Assembly (NCBI GenBank): GCA_963678305.2
Contig: CAXXVV010000011.1
Coordinates: forward strand, 434,001-498,000
DNA from: G963676655 sp963678305
GTDB lineage: Bacteria > Verrucomicrobiota > Lentisphaeria > Victivallales > Victivallaceae
Reading direction: 5' to 3'
DNA: 64,000 bases
Numbering within the stretch: position 1 is the first letter of the stretch; each line of letters opens with the position of its first letter. Shown here one piece after another: positions 9,403-17,097 of the stretch. The notes beneath the pieces were generated by a model that made no database searches, was not told the DNA's origin, and worked only from the letters and a program-made list of their open reading frames with translations. Position numbers and translations under genes: made by a program.

Positions 9403-9819
9403 TTACAAATTGACCGTAATTCTAAGTTTGTTTTTATTGTCTTCTCTGCTGTAATTAATTTCATTAACCATGTTCAGGGTTAAAAATATACCGACGCCGC
9501 CGATTTGCCGGTCGGCAATATCCACATCCAGCTCCGGTGAGTTTTGCGACAACGGGTCAAATTCATGGCCGTCATCCTCGATCAGCATGTAAACCGCTTC
9601 GCCGGCGATATCGACAACAACTTTAATGGCGTGTTCACGACGATCGTCATAACCGTACTTGATGATGTTTGTGATCATTTCCTCAAGCGCGAGATCAAGA
9701 GCGTAAATAGTTGAAGACTTCAGCCCGGCATCAGCAAAAAAATCATGGAAATTCGAGCACAGATGACTCATGTCCTCTATACTGTTGCCGATGGTCATTG
9801 ATTTTGATGTTGCCTTCAA
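9403..9819 (-). CDS. RsbW-like ATP-binding anti-sigma regulatory factor (GHKL serine kinase)
   Basis: A 138-residue minimal HATPase_c protein. The N-box is LALEEMITNIIKYGY, the G1 box EDDGHEFDP and the G2 box IGGVGIFL, the layout of SpoIIAB/RsbW kinases. Expected role: phosphorylate the flanking STAS proteins on serine and sequester a sigma factor or output protein. It lies between two STAS genes, spaced 75 and 17 bases (to the chosen stop/start). Neither a PP2C phosphatase nor a sigma factor is encoded nearby, so its upstream input and downstream target are not visible. Confidence 0.88.
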   Translation of the reverse strand: MKATSKSMTIGNSIEDMSHLCSNFHDFFADAGLKSSTIYALDLALEEMITNIIKYGYDDRREHAIKVVVDIAGEAVYMLIEDDGHEFDPLSQNSPELDVDIADRQIGGVGIFLTLNMVNEINYSREDNKNKLRITVNL

Positions 9820-9836
9820 CCTGTTATCTCCAAATA

Positions 9837-10169
9837 TTACAGCGAGCTCAACGCTTCTTCAACTGTTGCATAAATAGGCATGATCGTTGTCAGACCGGCG
9901 ATTTCCAGGGCGGCTTGAACCGACTCGGCCGGACCGGCTAAAATCAGTTTCTTTCCGGCGGAATCGAGTTTTTTTGCGGTGCTTAACAACATCCTCATTC
10001 CGAATGAGGCGCAGAATTCAACTCCGCTCAGATCAATTATAACATCATCTTGTTTTCGCCCGATTTCAGAGAATTGGAGTTCTATTTTTTGAACTCCGGC
10101 TATATCCAGTCGTCCTTTTAGTTTGACGACAGATGCTTTATCCAGTGAACTTATCGTTATTTCGGTCAT
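9837..10169 (-). CDS. Second STAS-domain anti-sigma factor antagonist
   Basis: A 110-residue STAS protein, paralogous to the one ending at 8989. The active loop is LSGVEFCASFGMRMLL with the presumed phospho-serine Ser55 kept but flanked by Ala and Phe instead of Ser and Ala. Start chosen at the ATG at 10169 because a GGAG site sits 9 bases before it; an in-frame ATG at 10184 would add five residues and lacks its own site. First gene of the minus-strand cluster STAS-ATPase-STAS. Confidence 0.87.
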   Translation of the reverse strand: MTEITISSLDKASVVKLKGRLDIAGVQKIELQFSEIGRKQDDVIIDLSGVEFCASFGMRMLLSTAKKLDSAGKKLILAGPAESVQAALEIAGLTTIMPIYATVEEALSSL

Positions 10170-10298
10170 TACGGCATACTCCATTAATTTAATTATAAAG
10201 AACTATAGACTTGATTTTTATTTCTGTCAAAGGATAAATTCAAAATTGTTTAAAATTACCGCGCAATTGGTTCAGTTTTCTCTCATGGGTGGATATAC

Positions 10299-11846
10299 TC
10301 ACGGAAGCTTCTCGTAACTGTGGGTGATGCGGTCAATCGTGGTCGCCTTGACCTCTGCACCGGGTCGTCCATGACGTTCAAAAATGTAGTTGATCCCTTT
10401 GGCCAGTCGATTCAGCGTGGCATCGTGTGACAAGTAATTGTATGCTTTGTGATAGTTATGCTCGATCAGGGCTTTACGAGACTTTGGCTTGAGCATTTCT
10501 TCCACCGCGGCAAAGATTGGCCGGAACTCCGGAGCATCGGCAAATTGGCCAGGAGCGTAATCACCGTTTTCGATCTGCTTGACTAATGGTACGACCATCT
10601 TGAAATCGGCACCGTGGACTTTCATGCCGATTTCCTCTATCAGTGGCTTATATGAGTTAAGGTGGACGTTCATATAGAACGGGATACAGGCCCGGGCCAT
10701 TTCGTTCAAGGCGTTTTCCCAGCCGCCGGCGCTGCTGGCGATAACGCCGACGCTTTTCAGCGGCGCAATATTCTCATAGACCGATTCCAGGGTGTCCAGG
10801 GTAAACTCTTTTCCCAGATGATAATACGGCAGGCCGATTTTTTCAGAAAAATGGACCGTTTCGAGAAAATATTGTTTGTCATCAACATTCGGATGAGTCA
10901 CAACAAAAGCGGTTTCGACGTTATGCGCAGCGGCGTATTCACGTGCCACCAGCATGGCCTCTTTCAATTGTTTGCGGTAGACGGGCCGGACCGGTGAAAT
11001 AAAAATAACCGTGTCTTTGTTCAAATTCCCATGACAATAGCCGTAGGAATCCTTTTTCGATTGCAGACGTCTTTCTGAAAGAAAATGAACAAAGATTTTA
11101 CTGGGAGCCAGTTTAACGACCGGTTTTTCCGAGATAAAGTCAAGAAAGTCCGGCACTTCGATTATATGATTGACCGGGATTTGATATTTATGAATAAAGT
11201 TTTCACGCTGCGTCGGATTCAGAACAATATGATAGAGATTGTCCAAGTGCAGCGGACCGCCGCTGTAAGGTTTATCAGGACCGTCCGCCGAGATCATTTT
11301 CAGCGCGAACGGTTTAATACGGTCAATTTTTTCCGGACGTTCGGCGTCGGGATCGGCTGAGTGGCTGATAAAGGCGCGATTCGGGTTTTCAAGGATAATC
11401 TCCCGCAGGGCCGCCGCCGCCGCCGGTTGAGCATGGCGGAGTGAAACCAGGTTGTAAATCACCACCGGAGTATTATGCGGAACTTTTTCAATGACCCGGC
11501 TGATGCCTTTTTTGATCTTGGCTTTATGTACCTCAAAAAGTTCCAGCCATTCTTTTTCAGAGATAATTTCAACGCCTTCTTCTGTTTCGACGCCGTGTTC
11601 AAACTGGTTTGCGAAAAGTTTGCGTGAGTCAGGGTGGTAAAAATCAAGTCGCGACACCGTTGTTTGCTGGTGCCCGATAGGATTTATGGTTGAAAACTTG
11701 GTTTCACAGCGTCCGGTAATGACATGAACGCCGATGTCCATATTGTTTAGTAAGTGTCGGAATTCCCGGGCTTGCAGGGCTACGCCGTCAAGTCCGCCTG
11801 TACGCATAATAATGACCGGGTAGGTCAGGCAGATTTCATCAATCAT
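10299..11846 (-). CDS. Glycosyltransferase-like protein (GT4-like, family uncertain)
   Basis: A 515-residue cytoplasmic protein with two apparent Rossmann-like halves. The N-terminal half begins with a strand and glycine-rich turn (PVIIMRTGGLDGVALQAREF) typical of GT-B enzymes that search for sugar donors. A middle segment reads HIVLNPTQRENFIHKY and IIEVPDF, as in GT4 enzymes. The C-terminal half has TVIFISPVRPVYRKQLKEAM and, later, GVIASSAGGWENALNEMARACIPFYMN, which corresponds to the donor-binding E/G-rich region. Best guess: a retaining glycosyltransferase of the mannosylglycerate-synthase-like type; the acceptor is unknown. It stands alone, divergent from the 11.9-12.5 kb intergenic region. 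Confidence 0.6.
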   Translation of the reverse strand: MIDEICLTYPVIIMRTGGLDGVALQAREFRHLLNNMDIGVHVITGRCETKFSTINPIGHQQTTVSRLDFYHPDSRKLFANQFEHGVETEEGVEIISEKEWLELFEVHKAKIKKGISRVIEKVPHNTPVVIYNLVSLRHAQPAAAAALREIILENPNRAFISHSADPDAERPEKIDRIKPFALKMISADGPDKPYSGGPLHLDNLYHIVLNPTQRENFIHKYQIPVNHIIEVPDFLDFISEKPVVKLAPSKIFVHFLSERRLQSKKDSYGYCHGNLNKDTVIFISPVRPVYRKQLKEAMLVAREYAAAHNVETAFVVTHPNVDDKQYFLETVHFSEKIGLPYYHLGKEFTLDTLESVYENIAPLKSVGVIASSAGGWENALNEMARACIPFYMNVHLNSYKPLIEEIGMKVHGADFKMVVPLVKQIENGDYAPGQFADAPEFRPIFAAVEEMLKPKSRKALIEHNYHKAYNYLSHDATLNRLAKGINYIFERHGRPGAEVKATTIDRITHSYEKLP

Positions 11847-11953
11847 TGATCAATTTCCGTGCAAAAAGTTGTAGTTCGGATTTAACGGGTATAACCGCTG
11901 AAACAACTATAGTGCCGGAAAATGAATTTAAAAGGAAATATGAAAAAAATCAT

Positions 11954-12005
11954 AAAAAAAAGCCGGCTTTTCACGCCATCATCAGAGATGAGGAGAAAAA
12001 CCGGC
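11954..12005 (-). terminator. Rho-independent terminator after a small ORF
   Basis: On the minus strand an 11-bp stem (GCCGGTTTTTC / GAAAAGCCGGC, one G-T pair) with a ~22-base loop is followed by eight T. It ends 20 bases downstream of the small ORF at 12025-12114 and in front of the glycosyltransferase-like gene. Confidence 0.8.
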
Positions 12006-12024
12006 GGAAAAAGTATCTTTATCT

Positions 12025-12114
12025 TCAAAAGATATAGAAGCAGGATCCGGTGATGACACAGGCTACTACGATCAGAGAAACGAGTTCAACAGGGGTAAAA
12101 TTGATTTTTGACAT
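12025..12114 (-). CDS. Small single-pass membrane peptide (29 aa), hypothetical
   Basis: A 29-codon frame starting MSKINFTPVELVSLIVVACV, with a second hydrophobic half that includes two Cys and ends YIF. The whole peptide after residue 8 could form one transmembrane helix. Support: an AAGGA ribosome site 8 bases before the ATG, and a clear terminator 20 bases after the stop, which makes a compact transcription unit. No homologue recognised. An overlapping 36-codon frame starting further upstream is less convincing because it lacks a hydrophobic or other recognisable pattern. Confidence 0.4.
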   Translation of the reverse strand: MSKINFTPVELVSLIVVACVITGSCFYIF

Positions 12115-12322
12115 TTTTCCATTCCTTTATTTATATAAATTGTTTTTTTAAGTTTTCTTCCTCCAGCTCCAACAGCATTCATTTTCTATGTTTTCGGTCT
12201 TTCCTTTCATTTGTTAATGTTGTCTGTAGCATAATACCCGGATTAACAACAAAATCTTACAACAGAAAGGAAAAATTATAAAAAAGTTTGTATCCGGTTG
12301 CAAATGGGATTATCTTTTAGCG

Positions 12323-12495
12323 TGAAAGATAACAAGGGTCTTGCAAAATGTAATTTTTAACCACGAAAACCACGAAAAATCACGAAAAAAGATTTTCAAT
12401 TTTTTCAGCTTGAGCTGAAAACTTAAATTTTTCTCTGTATTTCTCCGTGCTCTCCGTGGTGCAATTTGCATTTCGTACGACTCTTTGAAAGATAA
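12323..12495. repeat. Direct repeat TGAAAGATAA flanking the intergenic repeat element
   Basis: TGAAAGATAA occurs at 12323-12332 and again at 12486-12495, on either side of the CACGAAAAA/CACGGAGA-type repeat. It may be a target-site duplication or chance. Confidence 0.4.
12358..12462. repeat. Intergenic repeat of the CCACGAAAA...CTCCGTGGT type with central hairpin
   Basis: The left arm is three near-repeats of (C)CACGAAAAA, the right arm is a series of CTCTGT/CTCCGTG units, and together they begin and end with complementary CCACG/CGTGG. In the middle, TTTTCAGCT-TG-AGCTGAAAA (12402-12421) is a perfect 9-bp hairpin. Similar low-complexity elements occur between genes in many environmental bacteria (general knowledge); no function is established. 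A weaker fragment (CCACAAAAAACACGAAAAAA) is seen at about 44661-44681. Confidence 0.65.
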
Positions 12496-12516
12496 TAACA
12501 ATGGGGATAATGTGGT

Positions 12517-13956
12517 ATGGCCCTGACGATACAACAGGAAAGCGCCTGCCGGAAATTACGTCGGGATTTGCTTGCGGCTTTGATCTGGCGAAAGTTTTTA
12601 ATATTTTGCGCCGGAGCGTTTTTTATAAGTGGAGCGCTGTCTCTGGTGCTTCGGGTGCTGCATGTGGAGGATGCGCTGGTCGCGTTTCCGGTGCTAGCCG
12701 GGTTTCTTTTTGCCTTGGAAATGGCCTGTTTCCGTGGAAAATCCCAGTTGCCTGATCGCGCCCGAATGCTGGCGTGTGTTGACAAACTGGCTGCTCACCG
12801 GGGAATGCTGTTGTTTTCAGACGAATTTGATTCTGAACAATGGAATTTTGACAATGGCTTTGTTCGATCTCTGACAGTGAAGGCAAAAAGCGGAACGCAT
12901 TTTTTACGCTTCGTATTATCCGCCTTTTTTGTGATTGCGGTATTTCTGGTGCCAATCAGAAAAGATGTGTTGAAAGCGGCTTCCCCGTTGAATATTGGTA
13001 CGGAAAAAGAGAAACTTCTCGAAAAAATCGAGTTTATGGAGCGAGAGAAAGTGATAGACGCTGACTCGGCCGAAGAACTGAAACGGCAGTTGAATGAACT
13101 GGAATCTTCGGCGGAAGGGGAGACTCCAGGTTCCACCTGGGAGGGACTGGACCACTTGAATGACCGGTTAAGCCGAAAGAGTGAAAAAGTCGCGGAAAAA
13201 CTGGTGGAAAAAGCCGAAGAACTGGCTTTGAGCACAGCAGTCGCCCGGGAACTTTTACAGACAAAGCAAGCGGCCGCAAAAGCCGAATTCAATGAATCGG
13301 CCGCCGCTATTGCGGATATTTTAAAGCAACTGACGGAAAGTTGCCCGCAGATTGATCCGGAGCTGGCCGCCGCGCTCAAGCAGTATTCAAAAGATGGCAA
13401 AGTTAGCCGGGAGCAACTGAAAAAGCTGCTTGCAGGTGGAGAAAAAACCAGAAAATTATTAAAGCAGCTGCTTGAGAAAATGCGCAAGCGGGGGATGTGT
13501 AATATGGGCGACGGCTCCCGGGCTGGAACTGATGCTCAAATGATGGAATTGACCGAAGAGAATATCAAGAAATTATTGAAAATGCTGGACAAAGCCGGCA
13601 ATTCTTCCGGCGGCGCGTGTCAGGCGTTGAACAGCTTTATTTTGAATCTGCCGGGTCTGCCCGGTCAGGCTGGAGTCAGTCGCGGTCGCGGCGATGCGCA
13701 GATGACCTGGCGAAAAAGGCAGCTGGATGAGAATGTCAAATGGAAAGAACTTGAAATTCCCCAACCAAAGGCTGTCAGTCTCAAAAAAAGTCAGGTTGTC
13801 GGGGTTTCCTGGGGCGTGGAAAAGGCTGATCCATCCGCAAAGGTTTCAACCGGTCACTTATCTGAAACCGCCGTGTCAGGTTCGGACGCTTACCGTCACA
13901 TGCTGCTGCCGCGGCACCGCCGTTCTGTAAACCGCTACTTTAATTCTGCCAAATAG
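12517..13956 (+). CDS. Hypothetical membrane protein with coiled-coil C-terminus
   Basis: A 479-residue protein of unknown function. Two membrane segments lie near residues 24-44 and 50-70 and a third near 129-150. After that come about 330 mostly charged residues rich in Glu, Lys and Ala that should form long helices or coiled coil (for example the stretches around residues 165-245 and 275-330). The C-terminal ~90 residues are less helical and Ser/Gly rich. The layout (two N-terminal helices, a third, then a long soluble helical region) recalls DUF4175-like proteins, but I cannot confirm this. The ATG follows GGGGATAATGTGGT, so the ribosome site is only fair. Surrounding genes give no functional hint. 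Confidence 0.65.
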   Translation: MALTIQQESACRKLRRDLLAALIWRKFLIFCAGAFFISGALSLVLRVLHVEDALVAFPVLAGFLFALEMACFRGKSQLPDRARMLACVDKLAAHRGMLLFSDEFDSEQWNFDNGFVRSLTVKAKSGTHFLRFVLSAFFVIAVFLVPIRKDVLKAASPLNIGTEKEKLLEKIEFMEREKVIDADSAEELKRQLNELESSAEGETPGSTWEGLDHLNDRLSRKSEKVAEKLVEKAEELALSTAVARELLQTKQAAAKAEFNESAAAIADILKQLTESCPQIDPELAAALKQYSKDGKVSREQLKKLLAGGEKTRKLLKQLLEKMRKRGMCNMGDGSRAGTDAQMMELTEENIKKLLKMLDKAGNSSGGACQALNSFILNLPGLPGQAGVSRGRGDAQMTWRKRQLDENVKWKELEIPQPKAVSLKKSQVVGVSWGVEKADPSAKVSTGHLSETAVSGSDAYRHMLLPRHRRSVNRYFNSAK

Positions 13957-14016
13957 TTAATTCATACCAACTAAGCGGTCAAGCTTATTTTTCTATAACA
14001 TCACAGGCTTCTATTT

Positions 14017-14124
14017 ATGTTCAAATACTGCGGTTATCTTGTTATAGATACTTATGATCAAAAACTTAATATTGCAGGAGATGATTTGGATTTAAGTTGC
14101 AATTTGGATATTAGTATAATATAA
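14017..14124 (+). CDS. Possible micro-ORF 1 upstream of the histidine kinase (35 aa)
   Basis: A 35-codon frame whose stop overlaps the next start (TAATG at 14122-14126). No strong ribosome site and no recognised motif. It may be a remnant of a decayed gene. Confidence 0.2.
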   Translation: MFKYCGYLVIDTYDQKLNIAGDDLDLSCNLDISII

Positions 14125-14222
14125 TGTTACATGGGAATGTTGAAAACATGCTTAATGAGTTAGAAAAACTCGAATATACAGCTGACCTGAAAGAGATTTT
14201 ACCTCGAAAGGAACAGGTATAA
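14124..14222 (+). CDS. Possible micro-ORF 2 upstream of the histidine kinase (32 aa)
   Basis: A 32-codon charged frame (contains ENMLNELEKLEYTADLKE) whose stop lies 4 bases before the TTG start of the kinase. The overlap with the previous micro-ORF and this spacing would allow translational coupling, but there is no independent evidence of expression. The AAAGGAACAGG that serves as the kinase ribosome site lies inside its last codons. Confidence 0.25.
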   Translation: MLHGNVENMLNELEKLEYTADLKEILPRKEQV

Positions 14223-14226
14223 TATT

Positions 14227-16896
14227 TTGATTGCGATAGGGAAAAAGAATAAACTGTTTCACGGCATCGGGGAATACTGGGCCTTGCCGCTGGTGGCTGT
14301 TGTCGCATTTCTGCTCTTTCTGGTCTGCTGTCTGCTGGTTATCAATAATGCGATATATCAGCAGAGCGAAGGCTATAATACAGGGAAAAATTTACTTTTG
14401 GGGTACAGTTTTTTGAAAAAAAGGCTGGATCACAACCGTCAGCACCTACTTGCGTTGAAAGATAATCTTCTTCAAGGAAAACTTGACACTGATAAGTTCA
14501 AACAGTTTTCACTTGACTATCTGGAAACACATCCTGAACTGATAAATGTAATCTGGACCGATTCAAATAATGCGGTTATCGCATCGACAAAGCCTGCAGA
14601 AGATCCGTCTTTAACGGAGGATGAGCTAAAATTCGATGAACCGCGGCGGGTATTAAGCCTGGTAAAAGAACACATGGAGCATAAATATACCAAAATATTT
14701 GTTCTGGGAAATAAAGAGCGGGTGTTTGAGATAATAATTCCGGTCTGCAATAAGCAGAAGCATTTGGGGATGTTTATTGGTGTTTATTCCTGCAAAAGTC
14801 TTGAGGCATTAGTGGATCGATTAATGGATCTGCATATTATGCAGGTCAAGCTTAAAAACGTTGATCCCAACGCTGAGGATACATCAGGAGGTCTGCCCAA
14901 CCCGTATATCGGGATTGAACTCAAGCAACTGCAGAACCGTATTAATTGGGTATATTATGGTTTGTTTGGATTGGCTTTTGTTCTGGTTTGCGGTATTGTT
15001 TTCTGTCTGCTGCGTTTACAGGGATTGATGGTTCGTGCGAAGACTGCCCATTACGAAGGGGTGGAATATTATGATAATTCCCGGCTGGTTCTGCAACGAG
15101 TCAGTGACGGGATTATTTTTGTAACAGCTGATGAACACGTTATTGATTTGAATCAGTCAGCTGAAAAAATGCTTGGACTTTCCTCTGATGATGTGTCGGG
15201 TCGACAATTGGATGCAGTGCTGCATCTTTTTGATCCGGAAACAGGAAAGTCATGGAAGTCCGTCGGTGAAAAACTGGTTGATAAAATGCTGTTCGGTGAC
15301 TTGAGGTTCCAGAATGCGGTTATGCGGAATGGAGAAGGAATTAAGCACAATATTTCTATTGGCGCGTTTGCTCTTGGAGACAAGGAAGGAACTGTTGTGA
15401 TTATTCGTAAACAAGAAGGTAATTCAGCCGGTGGCGATAGTGCTGGTATTGTTAATAAACTGGAACGGGTGGCTGAACTGGCAAAACTCGGGTTGTGGGA
15501 ATTTGTCTTGTTAAACGGGAAAGAGGCGCATATTGTCGTCAAGCATCCACCGTTTGAAATGCCCGGTCAGCATGGTAAAACTGAATTTTCGTTGACTTTC
15601 AGTCACTGGCTGAAGTTGATTCATCCTGAAGATGTTAGTCCGGCCAGACATCGGTTTCGAGATTTTATGCAGGATGCTGAGTCGGACAATTTTCACGATG
15701 AAGTGCGCCTTGCCGATGAAAATGGACATTGGCATTACGTGGAGATTATAGGCAAAGTTATCGAAAGAGATTCTGAAAAAGAGAATATGGTTCTGGAAGG
15801 TTTTATTCAGGATATGACTTCATTGAAAAATTATCATGAAGACATTGAGAATGCTAAAGCAGCGGTAGAAGCTGCCAACTTGGCTAAAAGTACTTTTCTG
15901 GCTAATATGAGCCATGAAATCAGGACGCCTTTGAATGCAATCATCGGCTTCAGCAGTTTTCTGGCGGAACAGGATTTGTCTGAGGAAAGTGCGCAATACG
16001 CCAAGATAATCAGGTCATCGGGAAATTTATTGCTTGACCGGTTCAATGACATTCTGGATTTCTCAAAACTGGAGTCCGGCAGGATAGATATTCATTTGCG
16101 GCCGTGCAATATCAGAGAATTGCTTGAGGATGTTTATCTGGTTCAGAAATTTGATTCTGATAAGAAAAACTTGAGCTTGGAAATCGATGTTCCTGATGTT
16201 TTCCCGATGATGATGCTTGATGCCGCAAGACTGCGGCAGGCGGTCCTCAATCTGGTTGGTAATGCGATTAAGTTCACTTCAAAAGGATTTGTCCGGATAT
16301 CGGCGCAAACAACCATGGGAGAGGGAAACTATTGCTGCTTGAATATTATGGTTGAGGATTCCGGGATTGGGATAAATGAGGAGGCCAGACAGAGAATATT
16401 CAAGGAATTTGAACAGGAGGACCAGCATGAGGACCGGGCCTTTGGCGGTTCCGGCTTAGGCTTGACAATTGCGTCACGATTAGCGGCGCTAATGGGCGGC
16501 TGCCTGAACATGGAAAGTACTCCTGGACAAGGCAGTACGTTTACAATCATACTGCCCCGGGTGGAAATTACCGAATTTTCCAACTCGCAGCATCAGGAAT
16601 CGCGTCCGGCAGTCCTGCCCACTCAGGAAGCGTTGCGTGATTTGCCGGTGCCGGATAACGTAATTGTTTGCGAGGCTGAAAAAAGATTCCGCTGCAGGCT
16701 GGCTGAATTGCAGCAAAGTTTCAGTGTCAGCGAGGTGAATAACCTGTCTCGGGAAATAGCAGAGTTTGCTGAAGAAAAGAAATCCCCGGCATTGCAGAAA
16801 ATAGCGGAAATGCTGCTGCAGGCGGCGATATATTTTGACTTTTCAGCCCTCGAGCAGACCATTGAATATTTTGATGATATAATGAAGTCAAAATGA
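14227..16896 (+). CDS. Membrane-bound PAS-containing sensor histidine kinase
   Basis: An 889-residue sensor kinase that starts at TTG (14227) behind an AAAGGAACAGG site; no better ATG is near. Topology: membrane helix ~16-40, periplasmic sensor ~41-238, membrane helix ~239-262, then two PAS-like regions (~285-390 and ~415-535). The dimerisation/phosphoacceptor helix is NMSHEIRTPLNAI with His563. The ATPase domain has N-box VLNLVGNAIKFTSKG (Asn679), VEDSGIGI and FGGSGLGLTI. It differs from hybrid kinases in lacking a receiver domain; instead about 100 extra residues follow the ATPase and look alpha-helical. No response regulator is adjacent. Its stimulus is unknown. Confidence 0.9.
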   Translation: MIAIGKKNKLFHGIGEYWALPLVAVVAFLLFLVCCLLVINNAIYQQSEGYNTGKNLLLGYSFLKKRLDHNRQHLLALKDNLLQGKLDTDKFKQFSLDYLETHPELINVIWTDSNNAVIASTKPAEDPSLTEDELKFDEPRRVLSLVKEHMEHKYTKIFVLGNKERVFEIIIPVCNKQKHLGMFIGVYSCKSLEALVDRLMDLHIMQVKLKNVDPNAEDTSGGLPNPYIGIELKQLQNRINWVYYGLFGLAFVLVCGIVFCLLRLQGLMVRAKTAHYEGVEYYDNSRLVLQRVSDGIIFVTADEHVIDLNQSAEKMLGLSSDDVSGRQLDAVLHLFDPETGKSWKSVGEKLVDKMLFGDLRFQNAVMRNGEGIKHNISIGAFALGDKEGTVVIIRKQEGNSAGGDSAGIVNKLERVAELAKLGLWEFVLLNGKEAHIVVKHPPFEMPGQHGKTEFSLTFSHWLKLIHPEDVSPARHRFRDFMQDAESDNFHDEVRLADENGHWHYVEIIGKVIERDSEKENMVLEGFIQDMTSLKNYHEDIENAKAAVEAANLAKSTFLANMSHEIRTPLNAIIGFSSFLAEQDLSEESAQYAKIIRSSGNLLLDRFNDILDFSKLESGRIDIHLRPCNIRELLEDVYLVQKFDSDKKNLSLEIDVPDVFPMMMLDAARLRQAVLNLVGNAIKFTSKGFVRISAQTTMGEGNYCCLNIMVEDSGIGINEEARQRIFKEFEQEDQHEDRAFGGSGLGLTIASRLAALMGGCLNMESTPGQGSTFTIILPRVEITEFSNSQHQESRPAVLPTQEALRDLPVPDNVIVCEAEKRFRCRLAELQQSFSVSEVNNLSREIAEFAEEKKSPALQKIAEMLLQAAIYFDFSALEQTIEYFDDIMKSK

Positions 16897-17097
16897 TCTG
16901 AAACTCAATAAAAGAAGGTCTTTTGAATTGCTGTTTTCGACGTGTTCAATTAGTCCTGTTTCTTAATCGCTTATATAATTGTGTCTTCCGATTTTTTTTT
17001 CTGTATGATACTTGATTTTATTGATGCGGATTGTATATTCGTATTTTGTTAATCTATTTAACAAAGCTTGCTTTTCAATGATAAGGATAGGGCTGTA

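Larger units (their letters stand above)
12115..12516. other. Non-coding interval 12115-12516
   Basis: The interval between the small ORF and the 479-residue membrane protein holds an A/T-rich stretch (12115-12320), then an intergenic repeat with a perfect central hairpin (12358-12462) flanked by a 10-base direct repeat. I see no other gene here. Confidence 0.6.

Noticed and set aside
11846..12037. 63-codon plus-strand frame between the glycosyltransferase-like gene and the small ORF
   Set aside because: Very Lys-rich end, no ribosome site, runs through the terminator hairpin.
12358..12462. Possible CRISPR array because of short repeated CACGAAAAA units
   Set aside because: Units are adjacent without spacers of regular size, and no cas genes are present.
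12795..13487. Long antisense open frame on the minus strand across the 479-residue membrane protein gene
   Set aside because: It has low-complexity Ser/Phe/Ala composition arising from the reverse of coding sequence, no ribosome site, and overlaps a better-supported gene.
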